Below, piece by piece: positions 48,042 through 56,382 of a stretch of DNA of 64,000 nt. Both the position numbers and the translations under genes were made by a program. The stretch's first letter is position 1; each line of letters begins with the position of its first letter. Below the pieces are notes generated by a model, which made no database searches, was not told the origin of the DNA, and saw nothing but the letters and a program-made list of their open reading frames with translations. The DNA comes from Methylophilus aquaticus. GTDB lineage: Bacteria; Pseudomonadota; Gammaproteobacteria; Burkholderiales; Methylophilaceae. Location of the stretch: the NCBI RefSeq assembly GCF_030769565.1, contig NZ_JAVCAP010000002.1, forward strand, positions 1 to 64,000, given 5' to 3'.

Positions 48042-48836
48042 ATGTTTATGCATCCGGGGTTTGACCCTATCGCCTTGCAAATCGGCAGCTTTGGTATTCA
48101 TTGGTATGGTTTGATGTACCTGATCGGCTTTTTTGGTGGTTTGTGGTTGGGACAATATCAGGTCAAACGATTGAAGCGTCTGGACCCGGCTTCGCCCTGG
48201 CAGGCGCAAGATCCGGACGACATGCTGTTTTATATCGCCTTGGGGGTGGTTTTTGGTGGCCGCCTGGGCTATGTGCTGTTTTATCAACCGCTCTATTTTA
48301 TTCAGCACCCGCTGGAAATTCTGGCCTTATGGCAGGGCGGGATGTCTTTTCATGGTGGCTTTATCGGTGTGATGGTTGGCATGGCGGTGTTTGCCCGCAA
48401 ACGCGGTTATGTCTGGTTACAATTGATGGATTTTGTTGCGCCTCTGGTGCCGATTGGCCTCGGCGCCGGGCGCTTGGGTAATTTTATCAATGGTGAGTTA
48501 TGGGGACGTCCCACACAGGCAGACTGGGGCATGGTGTTTCCAAAAGTGGATATGCTGGCACGCCATCCGTCGCAACTGTATGAGTTCGCGCTGGAAGGCG
48601 TTGCGCTATTTGTTATTTTATGGATATTTGCAGGCAGAAAACGCCCGATAGGTGCAGTGTCAGCCTTGTTTTTACTGGGTTACGGCAGCTTCCGCTTTCT
48701 GGTAGAGTTTACCCGTGAACCAGACAGCTTTCTTGGCTTGTTGTCACTTGGGTTTAGCATGGGGCAATGGTTGTGCCTGCCCATGTTGTTGGCTGGCTTG
48801 CTTATGTTACGCTGGGCTTATCGCAAGCCTGCGTAA
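48042..48836 (+). CDS. lgt: Prolipoprotein diacylglyceryl transferase
   Basis: Lgt transfers diacylglycerol from phosphatidylglycerol to the lipobox cysteine of lipoproteins, in the inner membrane. The protein (about 264 residues) has [11 protein letters not shown], the catalytic histidine in [11 protein letters not shown], the signature [18 protein letters not shown] and [13 protein letters not shown]. Starts at 48030, 48042 and 48048 are possible; MFMHPGFDP (48042) fits relatives best and none has a strong ribosome binding site. Confidence 0.94.
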   Translation: MFMHPGFDPIALQIGSFGIHWYGLMYLIGFFGGLWLGQYQVKRLKRLDPASPWQAQDPDDMLFYIALGVVFGGRLGYVLFYQPLYFIQHPLEILALWQGGMSFHGGFIGVMVGMAVFARKRGYVWLQLMDFVAPLVPIGLGAGRLGNFINGELWGRPTQADWGMVFPKVDMLARHPSQLYEFALEGVALFVILWIFAGRKRPIGAVSALFLLGYGSFRFLVEFTREPDSFLGLLSLGFSMGQWLCLPMLLAGLLMLRWAYRKPA

Positions 48837-48844
48837 TGCGGCCG

Positions 48845-49114
48845 TCACTGGCTCGGGCTGGTTGCCTGTTCCAGTGCCGTCAGCCATTGGATAGCATGTT
48901 CGCGCGGTTGTGTTGCGTCGCCACACATGTCAACTGCCGGTTGCAGGCCAGCACAAAATAGCGGCCGTTCTGGCAACCCAAACAACTTGCATCTGAACTC
49001 TGCATCCAGTTGCACACAAGGCACCCCGGCCGGTTTGCCGTCAGGCATGCCAGGGATGGGGCTGTGTATGCTAGGCGCGATACAGCAGGCACCACAGAGC
49101 GGTTTACATTGCAT
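48845..49114 (-). CDS. YkgJ family cysteine-cluster protein
   Basis: This 89-residue protein starts [11 protein letters not shown], giving the CxxxCxxCC cluster typical of YkgJ proteins that probably bind a metal or Fe-S centre. Further cysteines occur at CVQL, RCKLFG, FCAG and MCGD. Function is unknown. A GTG start one codon earlier is possible. It follows the CinA-like gene by 3 nt and converges on lgt. Confidence 0.85.
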   Translation of the reverse strand: MQCKPLCGACCIAPSIHSPIPGMPDGKPAGVPCVQLDAEFRCKLFGLPERPLFCAGLQPAVDMCGDATQPREHAIQWLTALEQATSPSQ

Positions 49115-49117
49115 CAC

Positions 49118-49870
49118 TTACTCACTCATCTGGACATCCACCCACGGAAACCCCAAAGCAGAAATGCCTGCTTTCAGATCCAGTATGGCTTGTTTTACCA
49201 GCGCACTTTCGCCTTTCATGCCGACCTCGGTTGTCCGGCGCTGATTGGTGCGCGGCAGGCTGAACAGCTTCAACATCGGGTAACGCGCTAACATGGCATG
49301 CATCAAATCAATCAGATCGCTTTCGCCTGCTTCAGTAACCACAATCGACGCTTCCAGATAATCCGCTGCATGGAACAGGTGGCGATAGTATGTCTCCAGC
49401 ACCCACTCCACCATCGGGTGCGCCATTTCCGGAAATCCAGGCACAAAGTAATGTTCATGCAGACTGAATCCGGCCACCCGGTTGATCGGGTTCGGAATCA
49501 AGTCACATCCTTGTGGAAAGTCGGCCATCCGTACCCGCTTGGGGTAAGCAGCTTCGCCGTATTGCGCTTCGATATTGGCAACCGCACCGGCATGCCGTGC
49601 AATCGGCACTCCAGCCGCGTCTGCGGCGCATTGACGCGTGTGATCGTCCGGCGTGGCACCAATGCCCCCAAAACTGAACACAATATCGCCACGCGCCATG
49701 CTGGCCCGCAGGTGGCTGGTAATTTGCTCTGGAATATCACCCAAAAAATGTGCCCAGCTTAGTTGCAGGCCCCGTGACGAAAGCAGTGAAATGACTTTTC
49801 CCAGATGTGCATCCTGCCGTTTGCCAGACAGGATTTCATCACCAATAATGTAGACACCGAATGATTGCAT
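49118..49870 (-). CDS. CinA-like molybdopterin-binding-domain protein
   Basis: This 250-residue protein has an N-terminal MoCF_biosynth domain (about 1-170) with GDEILSGKRQDAHLG and FSFGGIGATPDDHTRQ. It lacks the C-terminal deamidase domain of full CinA, so it resembles the short forms found in many betaproteobacteria. Members may act as NMN or ADP-ribose processing proteins, but activity here is uncertain. The YkgJ-type gene follows directly. Confidence 0.85.
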   Translation of the reverse strand: MQSFGVYIIGDEILSGKRQDAHLGKVISLLSSRGLQLSWAHFLGDIPEQITSHLRASMARGDIVFSFGGIGATPDDHTRQCAADAAGVPIARHAGAVANIEAQYGEAAYPKRVRMADFPQGCDLIPNPINRVAGFSLHEHYFVPGFPEMAHPMVEWVLETYYRHLFHAADYLEASIVVTEAGESDLIDLMHAMLARYPMLKLFSLPRTNQRRTTEVGMKGESALVKQAILDLKAGISALGFPWVDVQMSE

Positions 49871-49953
49871 GGGTTGAAGGAATACGAAAGTTACGAAATA
49901 TTACCTCAGTAGATCATAGTCCCCAAGCATAGGTTTTAAATAGCGAAAAATAA

Positions 49954-49984
49954 AAAAGGCGATGACACACTGTCATCGCCTTTT
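49954..49984. terminator. Terminator downstream of the GlsB/YeaQ-type gene
   Basis: AAAAGGCGATGACA (49954-49967) pairs over 14 bp with TGTCATCGCCTTTT (49971-49984) around the loop CAC. It lies just beyond the stop of the minus-strand gene at 49998. Confidence 0.85.
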
Positions 49985-49997
49985 GTCTGGGAAGGCA

Positions 49998-50237
49998 TCA
50001 GGCTGATCGTAGCAGGCGCGAAATAAAAATCAGGAACACCGCGCCAATGGTGGCGACAACAATGGCACCTACTGTGCCGCCTGAAGCGCTGAGCCCCAAC
50101 ACGCCAAACAGCCAGCCGCCCACCACCGCGCCTGCAATGCCAAGAATCAAGTCCCACACCAGACCATAGCCATCGCCCTTCATAATCAAGCCTGCCAGCC
50201 AACCAGCAATAATCCCTACAACAATTGTCCAAATCAT
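49998..50237 (-). CDS. GlsB/YeaQ/YmgE family membrane protein
   Basis: This 79-residue protein has three hydrophobic segments rich in glycine (IVVGIIAGWLAGLIMKGDGY, LGIAGAVVGGWLFGVLGL, IGAVFLIFI), the standard form of the transglycosylase-associated family. It is usually stress-induced; the molecular role is unknown. GGGGAG on the minus strand precedes the ATG. Confidence 0.9.
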   Translation of the reverse strand: MIWTIVVGIIAGWLAGLIMKGDGYGLVWDLILGIAGAVVGGWLFGVLGLSASGGTVGAIVVATIGAVFLIFISRLLRSA

Positions 50238-50366
50238 TTTGTGTGCTCCCCAATCATAGTTTTTCGTACAGCAATGATAAGCAAGTCTGTGTTATCAGGC
50301 TGTCAGTGCTTTCAGTCATTGCCTGTCAGATTGCGCTGATAGCGAGAAGGCTGTTCTCGCATGCGC

Positions 50367-50582
50367 TTATTTCTTTAACCCCACTAACACAAGCCCGGCA
50401 CCTGCCATCATCAGAATAATGCTGATGGGTGTTGGGATGGCGACATCATGGGTCACTTCAGCAGTGGCTTCCAGTGAGCCAATTTTTGCAACGGTTTCCT
50501 TACTCTCGTAGCTAAACCCTTTGTAAATCAGGCCTGCTGCGCCCAGTGCCACTAAAATAATGCCTGCAACTAACGATTTCAT
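50367..50582 (-). CDS. Small two-helix membrane protein
   Basis: This 71-residue protein has a hydrophobic N-terminal helix (VAGIILVALGAAGLIYKG), a short polar part beginning FSYESKETVAKIG and a second helix (IILMMAGAGLVLVGLKK). This hairpin form is frequent in proteobacterial proteins of unknown function found near stress genes. AAGGAG precedes the ATG. No function can be assigned. Confidence 0.75.
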   Translation of the reverse strand: MKSLVAGIILVALGAAGLIYKGFSYESKETVAKIGSLEATAEVTHDVAIPTPISIILMMAGAGLVLVGLKK

Positions 50583-50710
50583 CGCTTCTCCTTTTGGTGT
50601 TTTTATGTGATGGTTTGGCTAATATAGACCACTTCACATGCTTTACGCTAGTTGTGATCGCGAGTGCCAGTTCAGCGAATTTTCAGGGTGAAGTTACAAA
50701 AATCACCGGA

Positions 50711-50733
50711 ATTCCCGCGCACGCGGGAGTCCA
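50711..50733. repeat. dRS3-like short palindromic repeat, copy 1
   Basis: ATTCCCGCGCACGCGGGAGT followed by CCA. CCCGCG pairs with CGCGGG. The form matches the widespread ATTCCCGCGNNNGCGGGAAT repeats of Neisseria and many other proteobacteria, with one change near its end. Confidence 0.6.
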
Positions 50734-50858
50734 AGTTAATTGTAGTTTTTAAGGCACTAAGTCTAAATGTAAATCTCGCCAATCGGCATTCATATTCTCA
50801 ATCAACTCAATTTTCCAAACGCGATTCCATTTTTTAGCTGTTTTTCACGCGCAATGGC

Positions 50859-50881
50859 ATTCTCGCGAAAGTGGGGATCCA
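50859..50881. repeat. dRS3-like short palindromic repeat, copy 2 (degenerate)
   Basis: ATTCTCGCGAAAGTGGGGAT followed by CCA. It is the same repeat as at 50711 with base changes in both arms. The two copies are in the same orientation, 148 bp apart, and could have recombined or bounded an insertion. Confidence 0.5.
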
Positions 50882-50904
50882 TGTTGACTTTATGACTTCA
50901 GGCA

Positions 50905-50997
50905 TTAACTGCTTTGAGCCAAACGACCCACGCAGTATCGTTGGACAAGCTCAGCGTTGCTATTGGTGAGTGCTTGGATGGCATGTTGTTTGTTCAT
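50905..50997 (-). pseudogene. Remnant resembling a MNT-type nucleotidyltransferase
   Basis: The minus strand encodes 30 residues from ATG 50997: MNKQHAIQALTNSNAELVQR then YCVGRLAQSS and stop. The beginning resembles minimal nucleotidyltransferases (antitoxins of HEPT/MNT pairs), where a segment like ELxxRYGVxRLALFGS leads into the active site. Here it breaks off exactly where LFGS is expected. Similarity is short and judged by eye only. Confidence 0.35.
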
Positions 50998-51132
50998 GGA
51001 GTTGGTCTAGCAAATAATTTGAGTTGGCGTTCAACAGTGCGTCTTGACATTTGTCAGTAAGACTTACATCGCAGATGATGTAAGTGCGGAATATAGTTGT
51101 CTTATTAATTCGTTCGTTATTTGTGCAATTGT

Positions 51133-52317
51133 TTAATTTCGCATTAGTAAGTTTTCTATTTCTTTTGGCAAATCAGTAAGCTTTGAAACGACTCTAGTTT
51201 TGATTGGTAGCTTTGCTTGCTCTATAATTGAAGCTGTGTTTCCGTCACATCTAAAAATATCAACATGAGGCAAATAAGTGGCATGAAGTATGTCACCAAA
51301 ATCACTGTTTTTTGCTTTGCGCGAAGTCAGTGAGTTTAGCTTCACTAAATTCACTGATAATGTCGTAAGAGTTAGCAGAGAAGGGCACAGTTCCCAGCTG
51401 ATTTCTTGATTAGATGTTGAAGCATGGCTTACATTTAGACTTTTGAGCATGCTAATTGGTAAAGAATTTAATAAACCACTGAAACTTTCATTCATCCTAC
51501 TCTTAATCTGGCTGTCGCTGAGCCCCTCTAGTTTGTAGTCATTTGCTAACACAGTCGATTCGTTCTTAAGTTGCTCTAATGACTTCAATAAGTTTCCTCC
51601 TATTTCTCGAAGAAAAGATGATAGCTGAGTTGCTTCATCCCATGAGAGTTCATACCATTTACTAATGTTTTCAAGCTTTGAAAGTGAGTCTGAAAGCAGT
51701 CTGACAAAATTAGCTGTTGACCCATTATTAAAATATGATTGCGCAGCAAGTTTTGCACTTTCCTCCGTCAAAGGATATTTGCTACAAATCTCTTTGGCAA
51801 ATGAGTCTACAGTGCCTTTTAAATATCCTGCGGCATTTTTAACACTGCCATCTGGGTTAAAAGATTTTCTTTGAGCTTGTCGTCTCTTTTTTCTATCTGG
51901 TATTTTAGAGATATTTTCTCTAATATCATCGGCCAAATAACTGAATTCTTTTATATCAGCAAGGCTTGGAAACCAAATACCATCATCATTAAGATGGTTT
52001 AATTGAGTTGGTATTGGCCGCATGTTACTAAGAGATTCAATTTCATTTTCAATTACAAAAACATACGAAACCAAACATTTGCATCCACAAAATCTCTTAA
52101 TAGTTTCTAGCCGTTGTGATGATGACAATCTATCTTCTGTTTTTATTGGGGCGGCCTCGATTATGTTGATATGACTGAATCTGAACTCAATTTTATTTTC
52201 ATCACGGAGCTGTAGGAGCTTACTCTCTATTCTATTTAACTCAGGAGTTCTCCTAGAGGCATCACTAAAAATGGAATAGTCACTACTGTCGAGGTAAACT
52301 ACTAAAGGTCTACTCAT
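51133..52317 (-). CDS. Putative PIN-like nuclease, A+T-rich, unknown family
   Basis: I do not recognise a named family. The 394-residue protein begins MSRPLVVYLDSSDYSIFSD, with acidic residues Asp10 and Asp13 after a beta strand. Glu54 lies in SHINIIEAAP. The C-terminus has SDFGDILHATYLPHVDIFRC with Asp339, Asp342, Asp353 and Asp358. This spacing at the two ends matches the acidic cluster of PIN-domain nucleases with a large helical insertion (about 90-320). Base composition is visibly more A+T-rich than polA next door, suggesting transfer. The ATG lies 4 nt after the polA stop, so it may depend on polA transcription. Confidence 0.6.
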   Translation of the reverse strand: MSRPLVVYLDSSDYSIFSDASRRTPELNRIESKLLQLRDENKIEFRFSHINIIEAAPIKTEDRLSSSQRLETIKRFCGCKCLVSYVFVIENEIESLSNMRPIPTQLNHLNDDGIWFPSLADIKEFSYLADDIRENISKIPDRKKRRQAQRKSFNPDGSVKNAAGYLKGTVDSFAKEICSKYPLTEESAKLAAQSYFNNGSTANFVRLLSDSLSKLENISKWYELSWDEATQLSSFLREIGGNLLKSLEQLKNESTVLANDYKLEGLSDSQIKSRMNESFSGLLNSLPISMLKSLNVSHASTSNQEISWELCPSLLTLTTLSVNLVKLNSLTSRKAKNSDFGDILHATYLPHVDIFRCDGNTASIIEQAKLPIKTRVVSKLTDLPKEIENLLMRN

Positions 52318-52321
52318 AAGC

Positions 52322-55102
52322 CTAATGTGCCCCTTCCCAATTCCCCCCCACACCTACTTCCGCCAACAACGGCACTGACAATTGCGCTACCCCTTGCATC
52401 AATTTTGGCAGCGTTTGTTTCACCAGTTCCAGCTCAGCATCTACTACCTCCAGCACCAGTTCATCGTGTACCTGCATAATCATTTTTGATTGCAAGCGTT
52501 CACTCACCAGCCAGTTTTGCACGGCGATCATCGCCAGTTTAATCAAGTCAGCGGCAGTGCCCTGCATGGGTGCATTGATGGCGGCGCGTTCGGCGCCGTT
52601 TCTTCTTTGCACGTTGGCACTGTTGATTTCTGGCACCCATAATCTGCGGCCAAAATAGGTTTCGACGTAGCCTTGCTGTTTGGCGAGTGCACGGGTGTTG
52701 TCCATGTAGTCGCGCACGCCTGGGTAGCGGGCGAAATAGCGCTCGATATAGTTGGCGGCGGCACCGCGTTCGATGTTGAGGTTTTGCGCGAGGCCAAAGG
52801 CGCTCATGCCGTAGATGAGGCCGAAGTTGATGACTTTGGCGTAGCGGCGTTGTTCGTTATCCACGTTTGCTTTATCTACGCCAAAAATCTCGGCGGCGGT
52901 GGCGCGGTGAATATCTTCGTTATTGGCAAAGGCATTGAGCATGCCCGCATCCTGCGACAAGTGCGCCATGATGCGCAGTTCAATCTGCGAGTAGTCGGCT
53001 GAGACAATATGGGCACCAGCGGGTGCAATAAATGCTTCACGGATACGGCGACCTTCTGCGGTGCGTACGGGGATGTTTTGCAGGTTGGGGTCGCTGCTCG
53101 CCAGACGACCGGTAATGGCGACGGCCTGGTTGTAGCTGGTGTGTACGCGCCCCGTCTGCGGGTTAATCATTTTGGGCAGTTTGTCTGTATAGGTGGACTT
53201 GAGTTTGGCCAGACCGCGATATTCCAGCAACACTTTGGGCAAGGGGTGATCGAGCGCGAGTTCCTGCAACACATCTTCATCGGTACTCGGCGCGCCAGAA
53301 GGCGTTTTTTTTGTGGGTTTGATGCCCAGTTTGCCGAAGAGGATTTCTTGCAGTTGTTTGGGCGAGCCTAAATTAAATGGTTGGCCAGCGAGTGCGTAGG
53401 CCTGACTTTCCAGCGCCATCAGTTTCATGCCAATTTCGTTGCTTTGGCGGTTGAGCATGTCGCTGTCGATCAGCACGCCGTTGCGTTCCATGGTAAACAA
53501 ACATGCCATCGAAGGCATTTCAATCTGGCTGTAAATAAACTCCAGTTTGCTGTCTTTTTGTACATGCGGGTACAGGGCCTGGTGCAGTTGCAGGGTGATG
53601 TCGGCGTCTTCTGCCGCGTATTCGCTGGCGACTTCTACGGTCACCTGATTAAAGCCTACCTGCTTTGCCCCTTTGCCGGCCACTTGTTCAAACGAGATGG
53701 TTTGCACGCCCAGATGCCGCATGGCGAGGTCATCCATGCCGTGGGTGCGATGGCTTTCGAGTACATAGGATTGCAATAAAGTGTCGTGCGCAATGCCTTG
53801 CAAATGGATGCCATGATTCGCCAGTACGTGCATATCGTATTTCAGGTTTTGCCCCACTTTTTTAATGGCGGGGTTTTCTAAAATAGGTTTGAATTTGGCC
53901 AGCGTTTCGTTGAGTGAAAGCTGTACCGGAGCATCAAAATAGTCATGGGTGAGCGGGATATATCCAGCTTCGCCCGCTTGCGTGGAAAATGACAAGCCCA
54001 CGATGTTGGCTGTCATCGGGTCCAGACTGGTGGTTTCCGTATCAAAACACAGCAATGCGGAGGCCTGCATTTTTGTCAGCCAGGCTTCCAGATCCGCCTC
54101 GCTTAAAATGGTGCTGTAATGACGGTTGTGGTTGGCAGCGGCTGCAAACATATCCGCAGTGCCCTGGTCCGCCAGTTGTCTGGTGGCATTGGACACCGGT
54201 GCAGAGGCAATGCCCGCAGGTGTCTTGCCGCCGTCCGGCATGTTGTTCAGTTCACGTTGCCAACTCCTGAATTCAAAGCGGTCAAACAGTGCTGCCAGTT
54301 TTGTTTTGTCGGGGGCCTGTTGCACCAGCTCATCAAAATGTTCTCTAATGCCCACGTCGCAACGGATGGTAATCAGTTCACGCGCGGTGGGGAGCCAGTC
54401 GAGTGCGGCGCGCAGGTTTTCCCCGACTTTGCCTGAAATGCTCTGGGCATTCGCCACAATGTTGTCTAGCGAGCCATGTTCCTGCAACCATTTAACCGCG
54501 GTTTTGGGGCCCACTTTTTCTACGCCCGGCACGTTGTCCGAAGTGTCGCCCACTAGCACCAGGTAATCAATCATCAGGCTAGGCGGGATGCCAAATTTAG
54601 CGGTGACCCCTGCAATGTCCAGTACGTCATCGGTTTTGCGAAAGGCATCGCGCATGGTGTTGACCACGGTAATGTGCTCGTTGACCAACTGTGAGATGTC
54701 TTTATCGCCGGTGGAAATAATCGTTTTAATACCCTGGCTTTCGGCTTGTTTGGCCAGTGCGCCAATGACATCATCGGCTTCCACGCCTTCTTCAATAATC
54801 AGCGGCCAGCCCATGGCGCGGATGGTTTCAAACAGCGGCTCGATTTGCACGCGCAAATCGTCTGGCATGCTGGCGCGGTTGGCCTTGTATTCGGGGTACA
54901 AATCATCCCTGAAGGTTTTGCCTTTGGCATCGAAGACACACGCGCTGTATTCGGCGGGGTAGTCTTTATGCAATCGGCGCAGCATATTGAGTACGCCTTG
55001 AATCGCGCCTACTGGCTCGTTGGCCGAGTTGCGTAAATCGGGCATGGCGTGAAAGGCGCGATAAAGGTAACTGGAGCCGTCTACCAAAAGCAGGGTTTTC
55101 AT
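52322..55102 (-). CDS. polA: DNA polymerase I
   Basis: PolA fills gaps in repair and replaces Okazaki primers. The 926-residue protein has three parts: 5' nuclease (about 1-290, VDGSSYLYRAFHAMP, DTSDNVPGVEKVGPKTA), 3'-5' exonuclease with intact LCFDTETTSLDP near residue 345 and QNLKYDMHVLANHG, and polymerase (about 540-926) with DYSQIELRIMAHLSQD, RRYAKVINFGLIYGMSAFG and MQVHDELVLEV. All three activities look intact. It is divergent from the LOG gene. Confidence 0.97.
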   Translation of the reverse strand: MKTLLLVDGSSYLYRAFHAMPDLRNSANEPVGAIQGVLNMLRRLHKDYPAEYSACVFDAKGKTFRDDLYPEYKANRASMPDDLRVQIEPLFETIRAMGWPLIIEEGVEADDVIGALAKQAESQGIKTIISTGDKDISQLVNEHITVVNTMRDAFRKTDDVLDIAGVTAKFGIPPSLMIDYLVLVGDTSDNVPGVEKVGPKTAVKWLQEHGSLDNIVANAQSISGKVGENLRAALDWLPTARELITIRCDVGIREHFDELVQQAPDKTKLAALFDRFEFRSWQRELNNMPDGGKTPAGIASAPVSNATRQLADQGTADMFAAAANHNRHYSTILSEADLEAWLTKMQASALLCFDTETTSLDPMTANIVGLSFSTQAGEAGYIPLTHDYFDAPVQLSLNETLAKFKPILENPAIKKVGQNLKYDMHVLANHGIHLQGIAHDTLLQSYVLESHRTHGMDDLAMRHLGVQTISFEQVAGKGAKQVGFNQVTVEVASEYAAEDADITLQLHQALYPHVQKDSKLEFIYSQIEMPSMACLFTMERNGVLIDSDMLNRQSNEIGMKLMALESQAYALAGQPFNLGSPKQLQEILFGKLGIKPTKKTPSGAPSTDEDVLQELALDHPLPKVLLEYRGLAKLKSTYTDKLPKMINPQTGRVHTSYNQAVAITGRLASSDPNLQNIPVRTAEGRRIREAFIAPAGAHIVSADYSQIELRIMAHLSQDAGMLNAFANNEDIHRATAAEIFGVDKANVDNEQRRYAKVINFGLIYGMSAFGLAQNLNIERGAAANYIERYFARYPGVRDYMDNTRALAKQQGYVETYFGRRLWVPEINSANVQRRNGAERAAINAPMQGTAADLIKLAMIAVQNWLVSERLQSKMIMQVHDELVLEVVDAELELVKQTLPKLMQGVAQLSVPLLAEVGVGGNWEGAH

Positions 55103-55125
55103 ACAAAGTTCTCTAGAGTCAATTC

Positions 55126-55179
55126 AATGCGTATTTTACGCATTTCAAACCGACTTCATGTACACTAATTTGGTTTGAA
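55126..55179. promoter_or_regulatory. Inverted repeats between polA and the LOG gene
   Basis: AATGCGTA-TTT-TACGCATT (55126-55144) is a perfect 8-bp inverted repeat. Next to it TTCAAACC (55144-55151) and GGTTTGAA (55172-55179) form another. They occupy the divergent promoter region and could be operator sites; no regulator is identified. Confidence 0.4.
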
Positions 55180-55196
55180 TTTTGAAGGAACCCCTT

Positions 55197-55922
55197 ATGA
55201 CCAGCCGCAAACTACCCACCATGATTGAGCCGGAATTGCTGAATGGCGACTCAGACAGCCACGAATCCTGGCGTGCGTTCGAGATCATGGCCGAATTTGT
55301 GGGTGCGACTGAAAACCTGAAGGCGATCACACCTGCAGTCTCCATTTTTGGCAGTGCGCGCACCAAACCTGACCATCCTTACTATAAACAAACCGAGGAA
55401 ATCGCCAGGTTATTATCCGACTCTGGATTCAGCGTGATTTCCGGTGGAGGCCCCGGCATTATGGAAGCCGCGAATAAAGGCGCATTTCCCGGTAAAGGGG
55501 CCAGCGTGGGGTTGAATATCAAATTGCCGTTTGAACAGCATGGCAATCCTTACCAGGATATCGGCATCAGTTTTAAATATTTTTTCATGCGTAAGGTGAT
55601 GTTTGTTAAATATGCCAGTGCCTGTGTAGTGATGCCAGGTGGATTTGGTACGTTGGATGAGTTGATGGAAGCCATTACCCTGGTGCAAACGGGCAAGACA
55701 CGCAAAATTCCAATCATTCTGGTGGGTAGCCATTATTGGGAAGGCCTTATGGACTGGTTGCGTCACACCCTGGTCGCAGAAGGCATGGCGGGTGAAAAAG
55801 ATCTTGATCTGGTGCAAATCATCGATGAACCGAAACAAATTGTCGCGGCTATTTTCAAACATTATGAAACCACTGGTTTCGAACTCAGCCCGGCTGAACG
55901 CAAAATGCAACTTTATTTGTAG
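55197..55922 (+). CDS. LOG family protein (TIGR00730 type)
   Basis: This 241-residue protein has ISGGGPGIMEAANKGAF and MPGGFGTLDELMEA, the two signatures of the family once called lysine decarboxylases. Related enzymes hydrolyse nucleoside monophosphates to free base and ribose 5-phosphate (cytokinin-activating LOG, PpnN). The physiological substrate here is unknown. ATG 55197 with AAGGAA is preferred over the TTG at 55182. Confidence 0.9.
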   Translation: MTSRKLPTMIEPELLNGDSDSHESWRAFEIMAEFVGATENLKAITPAVSIFGSARTKPDHPYYKQTEEIARLLSDSGFSVISGGGPGIMEAANKGAFPGKGASVGLNIKLPFEQHGNPYQDIGISFKYFFMRKVMFVKYASACVVMPGGFGTLDELMEAITLVQTGKTRKIPIILVGSHYWEGLMDWLRHTLVAEGMAGEKDLDLVQIIDEPKQIVAAIFKHYETTGFELSPAERKMQLYL

Positions 55923-55993
55923 TTTGATGGCTGCGGCCTCGGCGCGCAAGCCGGTCTTTTGCTAGAATAGCGTTGTCTCATAAGGAGTTGTCC

Positions 55994-56344
55994 ATGCATA
56001 AAATTGCCCGTTTATTGATCACCAGTGCGATGTTCGCGATAGGCGGTATTGCTGTGCAAGCATGGGCGGCTACGCCCAGTGATGCCGAGTTGCTGGAAGA
56101 GGTGCCTTCGCCGCCGAAGGTGATTGAGGGGCAGCCTATGGATAAGCCTACCATTACCAAACGCAAGGATGGTGACAACGATGTTGAGGAGTACAGCCTG
56201 AATGGCGAGGTATATATGGTCAAAGTCACCCCGCCTGGTGGCAAGTCCTATTATCTGCATCGTGAAGACCGTAATGGAGACTGGGTGCACGATGGCCCGA
56301 CTCGCCCGCTCTCCGTTCCCAAGTGGATTTTATTCCGTTTCTAA
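55994..56344 (+). CDS. DUF2782 family periplasmic protein
   Basis: This 116-residue protein has a signal peptide (MHKIARLLITSAMF, cleavage after AWA) and a small domain with PTITKRKDGDNDVEEYSLNG, VYMVKVTPPGGKSYYL and a terminal WILFRF. This pattern is a short family found upstream of thrB or polA in betaproteobacteria; function is unknown. TAAGGAG before ATG 55994 decides the start over 55973. Confidence 0.85.
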   Translation: MHKIARLLITSAMFAIGGIAVQAWAATPSDAELLEEVPSPPKVIEGQPMDKPTITKRKDGDNDVEEYSLNGEVYMVKVTPPGGKSYYLHREDRNGDWVHDGPTRPLSVPKWILFRF

Positions 56345-56350
56345 TTTAAG

Positions 56351-56372
56351 TGGCCTGCCTGTGGGCAGGCCA
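56351..56372 (+). other. Hairpin just upstream of thrB
   Basis: TGGCCTGCC (56351-56359) pairs with GGCAGGCCA (56364-56372) over 4 nt. It ends 10 nt before the thrB ATG, and no Shine-Dalgarno sequence is visible between. It could affect translation or mark partial termination after the DUF2782 gene, but no T run follows. Confidence 0.5.
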
Positions 56373-56382
56373 GAAAATCAAC

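Larger units (their letters stand above)
50583..51132. other. Gene-poor stretch with repeats and remnants
   Basis: This stretch of 550 bp has no intact gene. It holds two copies of a CCCGCG-type palindrome (50711-50733 and 50859-50881), a short gene remnant on the minus strand (50905-50997) and a hairpin with 8-bp stem CTTACATC/GATGTAAG (51063-51084) without a T run. It separates housekeeping genes from an A+T-rich, probably acquired gene. Confidence 0.6.
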
